From assembly GCA_945882215.1 (NCBI GenBank), contig CAMCWM010000001.1, positions 1-64,000 of the forward strand: a stretch of 64,000 nt of DNA. Reading direction: 5' to 3'. A program made the position numbers and the translations under genes. This DNA comes from Akkermansia muciniphila. GTDB taxonomy: Bacteria > Verrucomicrobiota > Verrucomicrobiia > Verrucomicrobiales > Verrucomicrobiaceae. Positions 34,843 through 43,720 of this stretch are shown piece after piece; position 1 is the stretch's first letter, and every line of letters begins with the position of its first letter. A model generated the notes under the pieces. The model was not told the origin of the DNA. It ran no database searches and saw only the letters and a list, made by a program, of their open reading frames with translations.

Positions 34843-34947
34843 TGACTGCGGGGTGACTGCGCGATGATCCTCTACACAAAAGCTTCCGAGGCTGCTGAAC
34901 AATCGGCGCAACCCACGAAGCACGACCCAAAAAACCAAGTGACTCGT

Positions 34948-35931
34948 ATGAAACTCAAACTCAAATTTATCACCGGCGCTCTCGCCGCATCATGCTTCTG
35001 CCTCCATGCACAAGGAGCGCCTGCTGTGGAAATGCCACCTGTTGTCGTGGAAGGAACACGCAAGGCGCCCAAAGCCAATGGAGACCTCTACCGTCAGGTG
35101 GAAAGTTCCACGGAACTCATCGGCGTGGAGGTCTGGAACTTCCAGAATGAAAAACTCGGCAAAATCAAAGCCATCACTGCCGATCTCGAAAACGCACGTC
35201 TGATCGACGTGGTTGTTGCCTCCGGCGGCGGCTTTTTCGGCGGCGGTGGCAAAATCACAACCATCCCAACCCGCGCGTTCACGCTTGATGCCAACGGAAA
35301 TGTGATGCGTCTTGATATGAGCAAGGCACGTTTCGATGCTGCATCCAGCTCCAAGACATCTGGGAATGTCCAGACGACCGAGTCCATCCTCGGCCTGCAA
35401 ATTCATAACACGAAGGGCCAGTATATGGGCAGGGTGGGCAGCCTGATGATGAATTTGAGCCAGGGTCGGATCATTCAGGTCGTGAATGTGACTCAAGCCA
35501 TGGGCGGCGACGGCAGCCACGTCATTCAGCCAAGTGCGTTGCGCTACAATACAAAGCGCAATGGTCTCGTGCTGGATCAATCCTTTGCGCAACTCAAGGA
35601 AGAACCGCGCTTCAAGTGGGTCGGTGCCGATCATAAAGCCTTTCAGCAGGAGTTCGCAAACAACGCGAAAAAAGGCACTGCTGGCAAAGCCATCGCGATG
35701 GGCCGGACTCAAAATCTCCGCGATGCGCAGAAAACCAATCGCATCGAACTGGCCATCAAGACCCATTCCAGTCTCTCACACCATGCCAGAAACGTGAAAG
35801 TCGTCACACTTAACTCCCAGACCACTCTGCGCGGCCACGTCAACACGGCTGAAGGCAAGCGCAAGATCGGCGTGATCGCCGCGGAGGAAGGCAATGCGGA
35901 GAATGTGAGCAATCTCCTTGTCGTGAGGTAA
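34948..35931 (+). CDS. exported protein with two PRC-barrel domains and a BON domain
   Basis: 327 aa. Signal peptide (1-24), PRC-barrel 1 (about 50-125; ELIGVEVWNFQNEKLGKIKAITADLENARLIDVVVAS), PRC-barrel 2 (about 148-225; SILGLQIHNTKGQYMGRVGSLMMNLSQGRIIQVV), and BON (about 262-327; NVKVVTLNSQTTLRGHVNTAEGKRKIGVIAAEEGNAENVSNLLVV). The same BON type occurs in the genes at 1050 and 56640. ATG 34948 chosen because the signal peptide starts there; the longer frame from 34864 begins with unlikely sequence. Confidence 0.83.
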   Translation: MKLKLKFITGALAASCFCLHAQGAPAVEMPPVVVEGTRKAPKANGDLYRQVESSTELIGVEVWNFQNEKLGKIKAITADLENARLIDVVVASGGGFFGGGGKITTIPTRAFTLDANGNVMRLDMSKARFDAASSSKTSGNVQTTESILGLQIHNTKGQYMGRVGSLMMNLSQGRIIQVVNVTQAMGGDGSHVIQPSALRYNTKRNGLVLDQSFAQLKEEPRFKWVGADHKAFQQEFANNAKKGTAGKAIAMGRTQNLRDAQKTNRIELAIKTHSSLSHHARNVKVVTLNSQTTLRGHVNTAEGKRKIGVIAAEEGNAENVSNLLVVR

Positions 35932-35961
35932 TTGTTCGGGCGCTGCTTTGTTTAAACATCA

Positions 35962-35987
35962 GCCGGAGGTTGGAAACAGCCTCCGGC
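35962..35987 (+). terminator. hairpin after PRC-BON gene
   Basis: An 8-bp stem GCCGGAGG/CCTCCGGC (35962-35969 with 35980-35987), 10-nt loop, no real T-run. A weak terminator. Confidence 0.45.
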
Positions 35988-36052
35988 ATGTTATTGGGTT
36001 GTCTTGAGGCGCTGGTCGGGATTGCAGACTGAACGCCACCCCCTCCCTTCCA

Positions 36053-37840
36053 ATGACTTTCGAAATCGCTCTTCTGTTCAGCATCGTCGTGACCGCGTTG
36101 GCGCTTTTTTGGTGGGATCGCTTCTCGCCGGACATCATCGCGCTGGGCGTGCTGCTCTCACTGGCCCTCACCGGCCTGGTTCCTGCGGACAAGACCTTCG
36201 CGGGCTTTGGCAGTGACACGGTGATCATGATCCTCGGGCTGTTGATTCTCACGGCGGCATTGCAGCGCACCGGCATCGCAGATCTGGCGGGCCGGGCGGT
36301 GCTGCTGCGCGCGGGGGACAATCCCAACCGTCTGCTGCTGGCGGTGATGATCACCACGGCCTGTCTGAGCGCATTCATGAGCAACACGGCGGCCACGGCG
36401 CTGTTCGTGCCGGTGGTGTTCGGCATTGCCAGGAAATCTGGCATCAGTCCCGGCCGGTTGCTCATGCCGCTGGCGTTTTCCTCCATCCTGAGCAGTTCGG
36501 TCACGGTCATCTCTACCTCCACCAACCTCGTGGTCAGCGGCATGATGACACGTTATGGCATGCCGCCCATCGGCATGTTCGAACTGGCGGCGGTCGGCGT
36601 GCCCATCTCCATCGTTGGGTTGCTCTACATGTACTTCATTGGCCGGCGCATGATTCCGGAGCGCGCCGCGCCGGATGAGCACGCCGAGGAGTTTGCCGCC
36701 AGGCCCTACTTGAGCGAGATCGTCATCCAACCCGGCTCCAAACTCGATGGCAAAACGCTCGAAGAGGCCAGGATCGGGCAAACACTGGGTCTCACGGTCA
36801 TCAGCATCATCCGCGACAAGAACGCCCGCCTTCAGGCGCATGCGCGGACGGTGCTGAAGGCTGGCGACGTGCTGCTGGTGCAGGGCAGCCAGGAGGACAT
36901 CCTCAAGGTCAAGGACACGGGAGGCATGGAGATCAAAGCCGATGTGAAGCTGTCTGATCCCGAGCTGCTGGACAGCGAGAGCGCGTTGGCGGAGGCCATC
37001 GTGCTGCCCGGCTCGCCGCTCATCGGCCGCACGCTCAAAAACCAGCGGTTCAGCGAGCGCTATGATCTGCAGGTGCTGGGCATCAACCAACGCGGCGTGA
37101 ATGTGGTGCAAAAGATGAGCCTCACGCCCATCAAGCTCGGCGACGTGCTGCTGCTCCAGGGGCGGCGTGAGCGGATCGCCGCATTGGGTGGAGAACGCGC
37201 GTTTCACATCCTGGGCCCTCTGGATTCCATGGAGGAAGTGCGTCCGCGCCGTCAGCGTGCGGTGCTGGCGGTCAGTATCTTCGTCGGTGCCATCATGCTG
37301 GCCGCGTTCAACGTCACTTCATTGCCAGTGGCGGTCATGCTGGGGGCGTTGCTGGTGTTTGCCACCGGCTGCATCACGCCGGAGGAGGCTTACGGAGCCG
37401 TTGAATGGAAGGCCATCATTCTCATCGGCTCCATGCTGACTTTGGGCGCGGCCATGGATCACACGGGTGCTGCTGCTTATCTGGCCGCGCAGATCGTCGC
37501 GCTCGTCGGTGGAGCGGGGCCGCTATGGCTGCTCAGCGGGTTTTTTGTGCTCACCGTCTTGCTCACGCAGCCGATGTCGAACCAGGCCGCGGCCATCGTT
37601 GTTATTCCCATCGCCATCCAGACCGCGCTGCTGGCGGGGCTGAATCCACGCCCCTTCGCCATCATGATCGCGGTGGCGGCCAGTTGCTCCTATCTCACGC
37701 CCTTGGAGCCTTCGTGCCTCATGGTGTATGGGCCGGGGCGTTATCGGTTCTCGGACTTCGTCAAAGTCGGCTCGTTGCTCACGGTGCTGATTTACCTCAT
37801 CGCCATCATGCTCGTGCCGCTGGTGTGGCCGCTGCGTTAA
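36053..37840 (+). CDS. SLC13-type permease with two RCK_C (TrkA-C) domains
   Basis: 595 aa. N- and C-terminal halves of about five to six membrane helices each (residues 1-200 and 400-595) surround two cytoplasmic RCK_C domains (about 215-300 and 305-385; GSKLDGKTLEEARIGQTLGLTVISIIRD and GSPLIGRTLKNQRFSERYDLQVLGINQRG). The helices carry FMSNTAATALFVPV and QPMSNQAAAIVVIPIA, the paired substrate loops of the DASS/SLC13 fold. Substrate may be a dicarboxylate, sulfate or another anion. No stress box. Confidence 0.87.
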   Translation: MTFEIALLFSIVVTALALFWWDRFSPDIIALGVLLSLALTGLVPADKTFAGFGSDTVIMILGLLILTAALQRTGIADLAGRAVLLRAGDNPNRLLLAVMITTACLSAFMSNTAATALFVPVVFGIARKSGISPGRLLMPLAFSSILSSSVTVISTSTNLVVSGMMTRYGMPPIGMFELAAVGVPISIVGLLYMYFIGRRMIPERAAPDEHAEEFAARPYLSEIVIQPGSKLDGKTLEEARIGQTLGLTVISIIRDKNARLQAHARTVLKAGDVLLVQGSQEDILKVKDTGGMEIKADVKLSDPELLDSESALAEAIVLPGSPLIGRTLKNQRFSERYDLQVLGINQRGVNVVQKMSLTPIKLGDVLLLQGRRERIAALGGERAFHILGPLDSMEEVRPRRQRAVLAVSIFVGAIMLAAFNVTSLPVAVMLGALLVFATGCITPEEAYGAVEWKAIILIGSMLTLGAAMDHTGAAAYLAAQIVALVGGAGPLWLLSGFFVLTVLLTQPMSNQAAAIVVIPIAIQTALLAGLNPRPFAIMIAVAASCSYLTPLEPSCLMVYGPGRYRFSDFVKVGSLLTVLIYLIAIMLVPLVWPLR

Positions 37841-37852
37841 GACAGCCCGCCT

Positions 37853-38053
37853 TCAGTCACTGCAGTCAGTGTCCCGACGTGCCATGCACTGATGCAAGTG
37901 CCGCACGTCCATGTCACGCGGATGCGCCCGCGACTTGAGTGCCGCCTTTGCAATGGCCGCGTTCTCCGCTTCATGCAGATCATGGCCCTCGACAGAGCAG
38001 TGCAGCAGGAAACGCCCTGTGATGAGATGGTGGATGCTGGCCTGGTAGCTCAT
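37853..38053 (-). CDS. small protein of unknown function (66 aa)
   Basis: 66 aa: MSYQASIHHLITGRFLLHCSVEGHDLHEAENAAIAKAALKS..., an alpha/beta-looking start followed by a His/Arg/Cys-rich tail. It follows the glycine-zipper lipoprotein gene in the same direction. No family recognised; coding character is plausible but not proven. Confidence 0.45.
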   Translation of the reverse strand: MSYQASIHHLITGRFLLHCSVEGHDLHEAENAAIAKAALKSRAHPRDMDVRHLHQCMARRDTDCSD

Positions 38054-38074
38054 GTTTTTATCCGGTGAAGCGGA

Positions 38075-38101
38075 GCCGGGAGGTTTTCGATTTCTCCCGG
38101 C
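38075..38101 (-). terminator. hairpin downstream of glycine-zipper lipoprotein
   Basis: An 8-bp stem GCCGGGAG/CTCCCGGC (38075-38082 with 38094-38101) and an 11-nt loop between two minus-strand genes. It has no T-run on the minus strand. Confidence 0.4.
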
Positions 38102-38131
38102 GCTGCTGGTTTCGTTGAACTGACGTGTGGA

Positions 38132-38410
38132 TTAATAGCGGCGTTGATCGTAGTAGCGGCCGTCGCGACGATCGTAGTAGCGGTCGTTGCGCTGATCCTG
38201 CGCTCCGCCGATGAGGTTTCCGCCCAGGGCGCCGAGACCGGCACCGATGGCGGCCCCTTCGAGGCCACGTCCGCTTTGACTGCCGATGATGCCGCCGACA
38301 CCCGCGCCGCCGAGAGCGCCGATGACAGTGCCTGTCTGGGCGCGCGGGCTGCTGGAGCAGGAGACCAGTGAGGCCGATGAGACTAACATTGCGATGTAGA
38401 TTATTTTCAT
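38132..38410 (-). CDS. glycine-zipper lipoprotein
   Basis: 92 aa from ATG 38410. Lipoprotein signal MKIIYIAMLVSSASLVSC with acylated Cys at 18. A glycine-zipper domain (TGTVIGALGGAGVGGIIGSQSGRGLEGAAIGAGLGALGGNLIGGA) is followed by a Tyr/Arg/Asp tail (NDRYYDRRDGRYYDQRRY). Similar to SlyB/OsmB-like outer-membrane lipoproteins induced by envelope stress. A minus-strand box lies 34 nt upstream. Confidence 0.78.
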   Translation of the reverse strand: MKIIYIAMLVSSASLVSCSSSPRAQTGTVIGALGGAGVGGIIGSQSGRGLEGAAIGAGLGALGGNLIGGAQDQRNDRYYDRRDGRYYDQRRY

Positions 38411-38443
38411 GGCGGACAAATAACCGAAGGCACGGCTCAATCG

Positions 38444-38459
38444 CCATGGGGTGTTTCCC
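38444..38459 (-). promoter_or_regulatory. stress box for glycine-zipper lipoprotein
   Basis: Minus strand reads GGGAAACACCCCATGG. After 18 nt comes GGTTAT (38425-38420), a partial match to the hexamer, and the ATG follows 9 nt later. Confidence 0.58.
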
Positions 38460-38554
38460 CCAAAAAGGAACCGTGCTCGACAAAGAACTGATTGTAGAGT
38501 CTGCTGAAGACACAGTCGCTACCGAGGCATCGCGGCGGGGCTCGTGATCGAGTC

Positions 38555-41275
38555 ATGAAAAAGCCAGCACCACTCCCAACGCCGAAACGCAAGGTCAAGG
38601 CAGCACCGCCTGCGACGAAGAAACCCGAACCGAAAGAGGCTCAATCATGCCCTATCGTCGGCATTGGTGCTTCGGCGGGCGGGTTGGAGGCTTTGGTGCA
38701 GTTTCTTCAACACCTGCCGAAGGACAGCGGCATGGCGTTTGTCATCGTGCAACATCTGGACCCGACGCAGAAGGGCATGATGCCCGAGCTGCTGCAACGC
38801 GCGACCAGCATGAAGGTGATGCAGGTGAAGGACCGCACCAAGGCGCTGCCTAACTGCGTGTATGTGATCCCACCGAACAGCGACATGTCCGTATTGCGCG
38901 GTGTCCTGCACCTGCTGACTCCGGTGGAGTCACGCGGGCTGCGTCTGCCGATCGACTTTTTCTTCCGCTCACTGGCCGAAGATCAGCGGGAAAAGAGTGT
39001 GGGCATCATCCTCTCCGGCATGGGCAGCGATGGCACACTGGGGCTGCGCGCCATCAAGGAGAAGGCCGGCATCGTGCTGGTGCAGGACCCGGTCACGGCC
39101 AAGTTCGACACCATGCCGCGCAGCGCCATTGAGGCGGGTCTGGCGGACATCGTGGCATCGGCTGAAGAACTGCCTGAAAAGCTCATCGCCTACCGCAAGC
39201 ATCTGCCGCAGCTTGCCAGCTCAGCGCTGCATCTGGAGGAAAAAGTGCAGAGCGCGCTGGAGAAGATCGTCATTCTGCTGCGCGCGCACAGCGGTCATGA
39301 TTTCACGCTGTATCGCCGCAGCACCTTGTATCGACGCGTGGAGCGCCGCATGGGCATTCATCAGGTGGGCAAGATCAGCGGCTACGTCCGCTACTTGCAG
39401 GAGAATCCGCAGGAGCTGGGCATCCTCTTCAAGGAGCTGCTCATCGGCGTGACCAATTTCTTCCGTGACAAAACCGCCTGGGAGCAACTGGCAGCCAAAG
39501 CGCTGCCGCTGCTGCTCAAAGACCGGCCCGCAGGCAGCACGCTGCGCGCCTGGGTGGCTGGTTGCTCGACCGGTGAGGAGGCGTACTCGCTCGCCATGGT
39601 CTTCAAGGAGACGCTGAAGCACCTCAAGATCACGGACAACCTTTCGCTGCAAATCTATGCCACCGATCTGGACAAGGACGCCATCGACAAGGCCCGCCTC
39701 GGCTTTTTTCCCGAGAACATCGTCGCCGATGTGTCGCCCGCGCGCCTGACGCGCTTTTTCATCAAGGAAGATGGCGGCTACCGCGTGAACAAGGAGATCC
39801 GCTCGATGGTGGTCTTTGCGCCGCAGAACCTGATCATGGACCCTCCGTTCACCAAGCTGGACATCCTGTGCTGCCGGAACCTGCTGATCTACCTCACGCC
39901 GGAATTGCAGAAGAAATTGTTCCCGCTGTTTCACTACAGCCTGAATCCCGGCGGGGTGCTGTTTCTCGGCAGCGCGGAGAGCATCGGCAACTTCACGCAC
40001 CTGTTCAGCCCCCTGGCGCTCAAGGAGCGAATTTTTCAACGTGGCGAAACCGCCATGCAGACCAGTCATCTGGACTTCCCTGCCGTGTATGTGCCGGCCC
40101 ACACGGCCCGCCAGGAGACTCAGGCGCCGACGCGTGTTCCAGCGCCCAGCCTGCAATCACTCGCGGATCAGTTGCTGCAAAAGCGCTTCGCCCCGCCTGC
40201 GGTGCTGGTGAACGAGCATGGCGACATCCTCTACATCAGCGGCAGGATCGGCAAGTATCTGGAGCCCGCCGCCGGCAAGGCGAACTGGAACGTCATCGCC
40301 ATGGCCCACGATGCTTTGCGCAACGAGCTGTCCACCGCACTGCAAAAAGTCATCCGCAAACAAGGCACGATCAACGTCGATGGCATCAAGCTCGGCCCCA
40401 AGGCGAACACACATGCCGTGGACATCATGGTGCAGGCCATTGATGAGCCCAAAGAGCTGTTCGGCATGATCCTCATCGTGTTTTCCGACTCCGTCATCCC
40501 AGCCGAGACCCATCTCGAGCCTGTGAAAGGCAAGGCCACGGCCGGCCACAACGCCCGTGAACGTGATCTGCAAAACGAACTCAAACACGCGCGTGATGAA
40601 GTGCAGGCCGGACGTGAGGAGATGCAGACCTCGCAGGAGGAACTCAAGTCGATGAACGAGGAGCTGCAATCGACCAACGAGGAGCTGCAATCGACCAATG
40701 AGGAACTCATGACCTCGAAGGAGGAGATGCAGTCCCTCAATGAAGAGCTGCAAACCGTGAACGCCGAGTTGCAGGCCAAGCTGGACGAGCTGTCCGGCGC
40801 AAACAACGACATGAAGAACCTGCTCAACAGCACGGACATCGCCACCGTGTTTTTGGACAACGACCTGCATGTGCGCCGCTTCACCTCGCAGGCCAAGACG
40901 ATCATCAAGTTCATCGCCACCGATGTGGGCCGCCCGATCACCGACCTCGCCTCCGACCTGCTCTATCCTGCGCTGGTCAAAGACGCCCAGGAGGTGTTGA
41001 GCACGCTGGTCTTTTGCGAGCGCGCCATCACCACGCAGGATGGTCGCTGGTTCACCGTTCGCATCATGCCCTACCGCACGGTGGACAATCGCATCGACGG
41101 CGTCGTCATCACCTTTGCCGACATCACCGCCGCCAAGAAAGTGGAGGCCGAGCTGCGTGAGCAGCACCGCGACATGACCAAACAGGCGACCGCACAGGGC
41201 CTCGCGCTGGACCAAGCTCTCGGAAAACCCAAAGGCCGCGCCAAGGCCACCACCAAACGAAAATCAAAGCCATGA
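38555..41275 (+). CDS. CheB-CheR-PAS fusion sensor protein
   Basis: 906 aa. Basic Pro/Lys-rich N-tail, CheB methylesterase domain (about 33-220; catalytic Ser in GASAGGLEAL, His in VQHLDPTQ, Asp in GMGSDGT), CheR methyltransferase (about 230-490; SAM site VAGCSTGEEAYSLAM), a PAS-like region (about 540-650), a long coiled coil of EEL-repeat heptads (about 670-755; NEELQSTNEELQSTNEELMTSKEEM), and a final PAS (about 765-875). Such fusions are thought to sense rather than act on flagellar receptors. No receiver domain precedes CheB. Overlaps the kinase by 4 nt (ATGA), so the pair is one unit. Confidence 0.9.
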   Translation: MKKPAPLPTPKRKVKAAPPATKKPEPKEAQSCPIVGIGASAGGLEALVQFLQHLPKDSGMAFVIVQHLDPTQKGMMPELLQRATSMKVMQVKDRTKALPNCVYVIPPNSDMSVLRGVLHLLTPVESRGLRLPIDFFFRSLAEDQREKSVGIILSGMGSDGTLGLRAIKEKAGIVLVQDPVTAKFDTMPRSAIEAGLADIVASAEELPEKLIAYRKHLPQLASSALHLEEKVQSALEKIVILLRAHSGHDFTLYRRSTLYRRVERRMGIHQVGKISGYVRYLQENPQELGILFKELLIGVTNFFRDKTAWEQLAAKALPLLLKDRPAGSTLRAWVAGCSTGEEAYSLAMVFKETLKHLKITDNLSLQIYATDLDKDAIDKARLGFFPENIVADVSPARLTRFFIKEDGGYRVNKEIRSMVVFAPQNLIMDPPFTKLDILCCRNLLIYLTPELQKKLFPLFHYSLNPGGVLFLGSAESIGNFTHLFSPLALKERIFQRGETAMQTSHLDFPAVYVPAHTARQETQAPTRVPAPSLQSLADQLLQKRFAPPAVLVNEHGDILYISGRIGKYLEPAAGKANWNVIAMAHDALRNELSTALQKVIRKQGTINVDGIKLGPKANTHAVDIMVQAIDEPKELFGMILIVFSDSVIPAETHLEPVKGKATAGHNARERDLQNELKHARDEVQAGREEMQTSQEELKSMNEELQSTNEELQSTNEELMTSKEEMQSLNEELQTVNAELQAKLDELSGANNDMKNLLNSTDIATVFLDNDLHVRRFTSQAKTIIKFIATDVGRPITDLASDLLYPALVKDAQEVLSTLVFCERAITTQDGRWFTVRIMPYRTVDNRIDGVVITFADITAAKKVEAELREQHRDMTKQATAQGLALDQALGKPKGRAKATTKRKSKP

Positions 41276-43083
41276 ACGCCGATCTACGCCGCCGCGCGGA
41301 ACGCCAGTTGCGCAAGCTGCCTGGGAAAACAAAGCTGGTGGCAGACCATGCCCAGGCACAACGCACGCTTCAGGAGCTGCAAATCCACCAGATCGAGCTG
41401 GAGCTGCAAAACGAAGAGCTCAAGCTGACCAAGGCCGAGGTGGACGCGGGTTTGGAGAAGTACACCGACCTCTATGACTTCGCTCCCGTCGGTTATTTCA
41501 CCCTGAGCACGGACGGCACCATCCAGCAGGTCAATCTCACCGGCACCAGCATGATCGGAGTGCAGCGTTCCCGGCTCGTGGGCCAGCGTTTTGGCCTGTT
41601 GCTGGCCCCTGCGCAGCGTGCCGTCTTCAATGCCTTCCTCAAACAGGTCTTTGACAGCGATTCCCGGCACTCGGCTGATTTTGAGCTGCTGCGCCCGAAC
41701 AAGCCGACGCTGAGCGTGAACATCGAGGCCAGACGGCAGGTCAACGGCGTGGAATGTCATGCCGTGGTCGTCGATGTCACGAAACGCAGGCAGGCGGAGG
41801 AAATCATGCGTCGCAATGAAGCGCTCTTCTCCGCGCTGCTCTCTCAGGCCCCCTTCGGCGTCTATGTGGTGGATGAGCAGCTTCGTCTGATCCAGGTCAA
41901 TCCCCATGGGATGCTCATCTTCAAAAATGTGCATCCTTTGATTGGCCAGGGCTTCTCTGAAATCGTCCATTTCCTCTGGCCCAAGCAGATTGCGGATCAA
42001 ATCGTGAAACGCTTTCAGCACACGCTGAAGACCGGGGAGTCGTATCAGTCGCCCGAGTTTGTCGAGCGGCGCAAGGACACCCGTGTGGAGGAGGCCTATG
42101 AATGGCAGATCCAGCGCGTCACCCTGCCCTCCGGCGACCACCGCGTGGTCTGCTTCTTCAACGACATCACCGAGCGCAAACGCGCCGAGGAGAACCAGCG
42201 CCGCGTCGAGGTGCTGGCCGCATCGAACGCGACGCTCAAGAAGGAAATCGTCCGCCGTCAGGCCGTGGAGGCCGCCCTGATGAAAAGCGAGCAACTGGCG
42301 CAGGAGCTGCTGCAGCAATCGCGTGAGTTGCAGAAAAAACTGCGCCAGTCGTCCCATCAGACCGTCCTCGCGCTGGAAAACCAGCGCAAGGAGATCAGCC
42401 ATGAGCTGCATGACAAAATCAGCCAGGTCTTGATCGGCATCAATGTGCGGCTCGCCGTCTTCACCCGCACGGTGGGGATCGATCCACGCACCATCGCACC
42501 GGTGCGCGAACTGGTGGAAAAATCCGTGGGCATCATTCACGATTACGCCCGCGAGCTGCGCCCCGCGATGCTCGACGAACTCGGCCTCATCCCCGCCATC
42601 CGCACCTACATCGATGAAATCCCGAAGCGCAAAGGCTGCCAGATTCACTTCACGGCCTCTGCCTCTGCCTCTGCCTCTGCCTCTGCCTCTGCCTCTGCCG
42701 AAGCCCTCGACAATGACAAACGCACCGCCCTCTATCGCGTGGCACAGGAAGCGCTCATCAACGTGGCCAAGCATGCGCATGCGCACGTCGTGAAAGTCAG
42801 CCTGCAAAAAGTCCGTGGCAATGTGCTCCTCGAAATCGCCGACGACGGCAAATCATTCGAGGTGGACCGCCTGTCCTCCGCCCAATGGAGCCGCCGCCTC
42901 GGCCTCACCGGCATGCGTGAGCGCGTGGAAATGGTCGGCGGCCGCTTCAGCGTTGAATCCTCGCCCGGCAAGGGAACCACGATCCATGCCGAGGTTCCCA
43001 TTGGCAAAGATAGGAAGAGTGTCCCCACTGCCCGCATGGGGCGGGTTAAGCCCCATACCCGCACTCACTCCAAGGCCGTATAA
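41272..43083 (+). CDS. PAS-PAS sensor kinase with NarL-type HisKA_3
   Basis: 603 aa, soluble. An N-terminal coiled coil (LQELQIHQIELELQNEELKL) leads into PAS 1 (about 70-175), PAS 2 (about 185-305), a coiled coil, the HisKA_3 phospho-acceptor helix (RKEISHELHDKISQVLIGI) and an ATPase domain (YRVAQEALINVAKHAHA; LGLTGMRERVEMVGGRFSVESSPGKGTT). An (Ala-Ser)n run encoded by a hexanucleotide repeat lies between the two kinase parts. The likely partner is the response regulator at 43124. Confidence 0.9.
   Translation: MNADLRRRAERQLRKLPGKTKLVADHAQAQRTLQELQIHQIELELQNEELKLTKAEVDAGLEKYTDLYDFAPVGYFTLSTDGTIQQVNLTGTSMIGVQRSRLVGQRFGLLLAPAQRAVFNAFLKQVFDSDSRHSADFELLRPNKPTLSVNIEARRQVNGVECHAVVVDVTKRRQAEEIMRRNEALFSALLSQAPFGVYVVDEQLRLIQVNPHGMLIFKNVHPLIGQGFSEIVHFLWPKQIADQIVKRFQHTLKTGESYQSPEFVERRKDTRVEEAYEWQIQRVTLPSGDHRVVCFFNDITERKRAEENQRRVEVLAASNATLKKEIVRRQAVEAALMKSEQLAQELLQQSRELQKKLRQSSHQTVLALENQRKEISHELHDKISQVLIGINVRLAVFTRTVGIDPRTIAPVRELVEKSVGIIHDYARELRPAMLDELGLIPAIRTYIDEIPKRKGCQIHFTASASASASASASASAEALDNDKRTALYRVAQEALINVAKHAHAHVVKVSLQKVRGNVLLEIADDGKSFEVDRLSSAQWSRRLGLTGMRERVEMVGGRFSVESSPGKGTTIHAEVPIGKDRKSVPTARMGRVKPHTRTHSKAV
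42655..42699 (+). repeat. in-frame hexanucleotide tandem repeat (GCCTCT)7
   Basis: Seven GCCTCT units plus GCC encode seven Ala-Ser pairs inside the kinase, between the helical dimerisation domain and the ATPase domain. Gain or loss of a unit keeps the frame and changes linker length by two residues. Confidence 0.9.
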
Positions 43084-43084
43084 C
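43043..43084 (+). promoter_or_regulatory. degenerate stress box inside kinase 3' end, reading to response regulator
   Basis: GGGTTAAGCCCCATAC at 43043-43058 differs from consensus at four positions; 18 nt later CGTATAAC (43077-43084) resembles the hexamer. It would give the response regulator a separate promoter within the kinase gene. Confidence 0.42.
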
Positions 43085-43123
43085 ATTGATGGAAGCGTGT
43101 CCGACACCCTTTCCGAAAAATTT

Positions 43124-43534
43124 ATGAATCCTATCACCGTCCTGCTGGCTGAAGACCACCAGATTGTCCGCGCGGGGCTGCGCACCATGTTGGGAGGCAG
43201 CCCCGATTTCAAGGTCATCGGTGAGGCCGAGAATGGTCTCCAGGCCGTGGCCATGGCCGCTAGTCTCTGCCCTGACGTGGTGGTCATGGACATCTCCATG
43301 CCGTTGCTGGACGGCATCGAGGCCACGCGGCAAATTCTCCAGCACTCAGCCGCCGCCAAGGTGCTCGTGCTCACCTGTCATCCCGACAGCAGCTTTATCG
43401 AGCAGGCGAGGGCGGCGGGCGCGGCGGGCTACCTGACCAAAGACACCGCCACGGTGCTGCCCGATGCCATCCGTGGGATCTGCCGTGGCGCCCCCTTCTT
43501 CAGTCCTGGCCACTCGCCCCTGAAGATCTCATGA
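43124..43534 (+). CDS. single-domain response regulator, NarL-type receiver without HTH
   Basis: 136 aa. A complete receiver: acidic pair in LLAEDHQIV, phospho-acceptor Asp in VVVMDISMPLLDG, Thr in VLVLTCHPD and Lys in GYLTKDT. The sequence follows NarL/FixJ regulators up to the linker (AIRGICRGAPFFSPG) and then stops; the usual LuxR-type DNA-binding domain is absent, and none is visible in other frames downstream. Either a truncated regulator or a single-domain one that works by protein contact. Confidence 0.82.
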   Translation: MNPITVLLAEDHQIVRAGLRTMLGGSPDFKVIGEAENGLQAVAMAASLCPDVVVMDISMPLLDGIEATRQILQHSAAAKVLVLTCHPDSSFIEQARAAGAAGYLTKDTATVLPDAIRGICRGAPFFSPGHSPLKIS

Positions 43535-43595
43535 GCCGGTTAGAGATCGGCTGATGATGATTTTAATCTGCGACGACTTCTTCGCCTCCTGCTTC

Positions 43596-43695
43596 TCTTA
43601 CTCATACTCATACTCTTGCTCATACTCAATCGTGCGGTTCCATGCCTGCGCTTTGAGTATGAGTATGAGTATGAGTATGAGTATGAGGGAAGAAG
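43596..43695. repeat. inverted arrays of the hexamer ACTCAT / ATGAGT
   Basis: The left arm (about 43597-43628) has imperfect ACTCAT repeats after CTTCTCTT. The right arm (about 43652-43695) has five to six GAGTAT repeats followed by GAGGGAAGAAG. The arms are complementary and could form a stem of more than 30 bp between the convergent response-regulator and kinase genes, possibly a bidirectional terminator. Confidence 0.8.
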
Positions 43696-43720
43696 CCAAT
43701 CTTGATTTAATCAGCGTCTC

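Noticed and set aside
38555-41275. Part of a classical chemotaxis operon
   Set aside because: CheB and CheR are fused to PAS domains and no mcp, cheA, cheW or flagellar gene is present; this is the separate CheB-CheR-PAS sensor type.
41284-42807. A 507-codon open frame on the minus strand
   Set aside because: It lies fully antisense to the PAS-PAS kinase, shows no domain pattern, and is rich in residues expected from the complement of a GC-rich gene.
43596-43695. CRISPR-like direct repeats
   Set aside because: The units are 6 bp and directly adjacent, with no spacers and no cas genes nearby; they are a simple-sequence inverted array.
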